Assembly (NCBI GenBank): GCA_964563495.1
Contig: CAZLYK010000040.1
Coordinates: 1 to 41,169, forward strand
Direction: 5' to 3'
DNA length: 41,169 nt
Source: CAZLYK01 sp964563495
Lineage (GTDB): Bacteria > Acidobacteriota > Blastocatellia > RBC074
Below are positions 38,333 through 41,169 of this stretch, one piece after another. The number at the start of each line of letters is the position of its first letter. Position 1 is the stretch's first letter. The notes under the pieces were generated by a model that did no database searches, had not been told where the DNA came from, and was given only the letters and a program-made list of their open reading frames with translations. A program made the translations under genes and the position numbers.

Positions 38333-38445
38333 ATGGCTCAGTTTTTGATGGCAACCGGAGTTGGTGAGGGGGCGACCGGGGATTGAATCATCAATCGCCC
38401 CGTCGCCCAGTCCCCCAGTCTGTTTTCCACCAATAACTGAGCCAT
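38333..38445. repeat. Palindromic repeat family 2 (113 bp)
   Basis: The left half begins ATGGCTCAGTTTTTGATGGC and the right half ends CAATAACTGAGCCAT. The two halves are imperfect reverse complements over about 55 nt, with a GGGGGCGACCGGGG / CCCCGTCGCCCAGTCCCCC core. A single-arm relative is at 25923. It lies between the divergent glycosyltransferase and Nudix genes, upstream of the Nudix promoter. Confidence 0.85.
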
Positions 38446-38466
38446 TACTCCTGTCTTTTTTGAGAT

Positions 38467-38495
38467 TTGACTTGCCTCGATAGTCTGGCTATGCT
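38467..38495 (+). promoter_or_regulatory. Sigma-70-type promoter for the Nudix-permease pair
   Basis: TTGACT (38467-38472), a 17-bp spacer and TATGCT (38490-38495) predict a start near 38502. This decides for the ATG at 38530 over upstream in-frame starts that fall in the promoter. Confidence 0.6.
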
Positions 38496-38529
38496 GGCGC
38501 GACTTTTCACTCCGCAAGATAATTTTACG

Positions 38530-39126
38530 ATGAGCGATTTCTCCCCGATTCGCCGACAATTGATCGACCGATTGACGCCGCTGGAATCGCTCCGGATCGA
38601 GCCGGAGCGGATACCGCAGGCTGCGGTAACGTTGATCCTGCGTGAAGAGACGGGCGCCGCGGAGATGTTGATCATCAAACGCGCCGAGCGGGCAGGCGAT
38701 CCATGGTCAGGGCATCTGGCGCTGCCCGGCGGTCGGGCTCAAGCGGAAGATGCAGATTTACTGGCTACTGCGGCGCGCGAAACTTACGAAGAGATAGGCG
38801 TTGACCTGCTTGATCCGGATGGCTCGTGGAGCCGCTTTATCGGCCGACTACCGCTGATCGTTCCAAACAATCCCCTTCTGCCGAAGATCGAAATCACTCC
38901 GCTCGTGGCGATCGCGCCGCCGAGCCTTTCGACCAGACTGAGCCATGAAGTCGAAGCTATCTGGTGGGTACCTGTCGGTAAGCTGAAAAGCGAGGGGCTT
39001 TCTCAGACCTACTCGATGAGGTTCGGCGAAATCATGAGAAAGTGGCCCGCCTATCCGACCGAAGCCGGGCTGGTGTGGGGCATCACTGAGCGGATACTGA
39101 CCAATTTTCTTTCACTCCTGGACTGA
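38530..39126 (+). CDS. CoA pyrophosphatase (Nudix hydrolase)
   Basis: A 198-residue Nudix hydrolase of the CoA-pyrophosphatase type, which cleaves CoA to phosphopantetheine and 3',5'-ADP. The Nudix box is LALPGGRAQAEDADLLATAA then RETYEEIGVDL, preceded by LIIKRAERAGDPWSGH, which fits the CoA-specific subgroup although some members prefer other nucleotides. The ATG at 38530 follows a good promoter; no clear ribosome site is visible. It ends 3 nt before the permease start, so the two form an operon. Confidence 0.87.
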   Translation: MSDFSPIRRQLIDRLTPLESLRIEPERIPQAAVTLILREETGAAEMLIIKRAERAGDPWSGHLALPGGRAQAEDADLLATAARETYEEIGVDLLDPDGSWSRFIGRLPLIVPNNPLLPKIEITPLVAIAPPSLSTRLSHEVEAIWWVPVGKLKSEGLSQTYSMRFGEIMRKWPAYPTEAGLVWGITERILTNFLSLLD

Positions 39127-39129
39127 ATA

Positions 39130-40482
<1,353 letters not shown>

Positions 40483-40497
<15 letters not shown>

Positions 40498-40619
40498 CAT
40501 GATTTTTGCAGGATTAAACAAGATTGCCGAAGGAAAGAAAGCTCAAGGTTAACTCCAGTCACTCTTCCCCCTCAATAATCTTGTTTAATCCTGCAAAAAT
40601 CCTGTCAATCCTGTCTATT
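40483..40619. repeat. Palindromic repeat, family 1 (137 bp)
   Basis: The left arm from 40483 (AATAGACAGGATTGACATGA) and the right arm ending 40619 are reverse complements over about 43 nt with one mismatch. The central part (GTTAACTCCAGTCACTCTTCCC) resembles that of the 28133 copy. It fills the space between the permease and the convergent acetate kinase and probably serves as a two-way terminator. Confidence 0.95.
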
Positions 40620-40623
40620 TCCT

Positions 40624-41169
<546 letters not shown>

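Overview
The window is 41 kb of chromosomal DNA from a Gram-negative bacterium of moderate GC content. It carries TolC/RND efflux genes, many signal peptides and a LolA-like protein. The mix of a large Asp-box (VPS10/BNR-like) protein, an exported S9 peptidase, a DUF3011/ricin lectin, a PSD1 cytochrome plus DUF1501 pair, DUF4159 and SpoIID points to Acidobacteriota, perhaps Blastocatellia. This assignment rests on gene content only. No rRNA, tRNA, CRISPR array, phage or transposase gene was seen.

Layout. 1-5.7 kb: a 2-hydroxyacid dehydrogenase, a sodium:solute symporter, an SDR dehydrogenase, and a GNAT/CaiB CoA-transferase pair. 5.8-10.2 kb: an exported Asp-box protein, a decayed LD-carboxypeptidase remnant, a candidate sigma-54-dependent small RNA with a strong terminator, and a DUF6702 gene whose 5' end is formed by a repeat. 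10.3-19.9 kb: a leftward block of TolC, periplasmic adaptor, CzcA/CusA-type pump, oligopeptidase B-like S9 peptidase and a DUF3011x3-ricin lectin. 20.1-27.6 kb: a quinone oxidoreductase, a DUF4406 protein, the PSD1/DUF1501 pair and a LolA-like exported protein. 27.7-33.4 kb: a ferredoxin with an operator-like palindrome at its promoter, inositol-phosphate synthase, a degenerate NtrC-like regulator, and a divergent histidine kinase/response regulator pair separated from it by a helically phased GTAAA array. 33.4-38.3 kb: a compact leftward five-gene operon (two-part glycosyltransferase 2, DUF4922 HIT-like enzyme, SpoIID/LytB protein, small unknown protein, DUF4159 protein). 38.3-41.2 kb: a Nudix CoA pyrophosphatase, an APC permease and the 3' part of acetate kinase.

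Two families of palindromic repeats run through the intergenic spaces. The main one is about 135 bp with near-perfect arms of up to 54 nt, sits mostly at gene ends, and supplies the stop codon of at least two genes. The second is about 113 bp. The most interesting candidates for undescribed biology are the GT2-DUF4922-SpoIID operon, the sigma-54 small RNA locus, the NtrC-like regulator that has lost Walker A and GAFTGA, and the repeat family that shapes gene termini.
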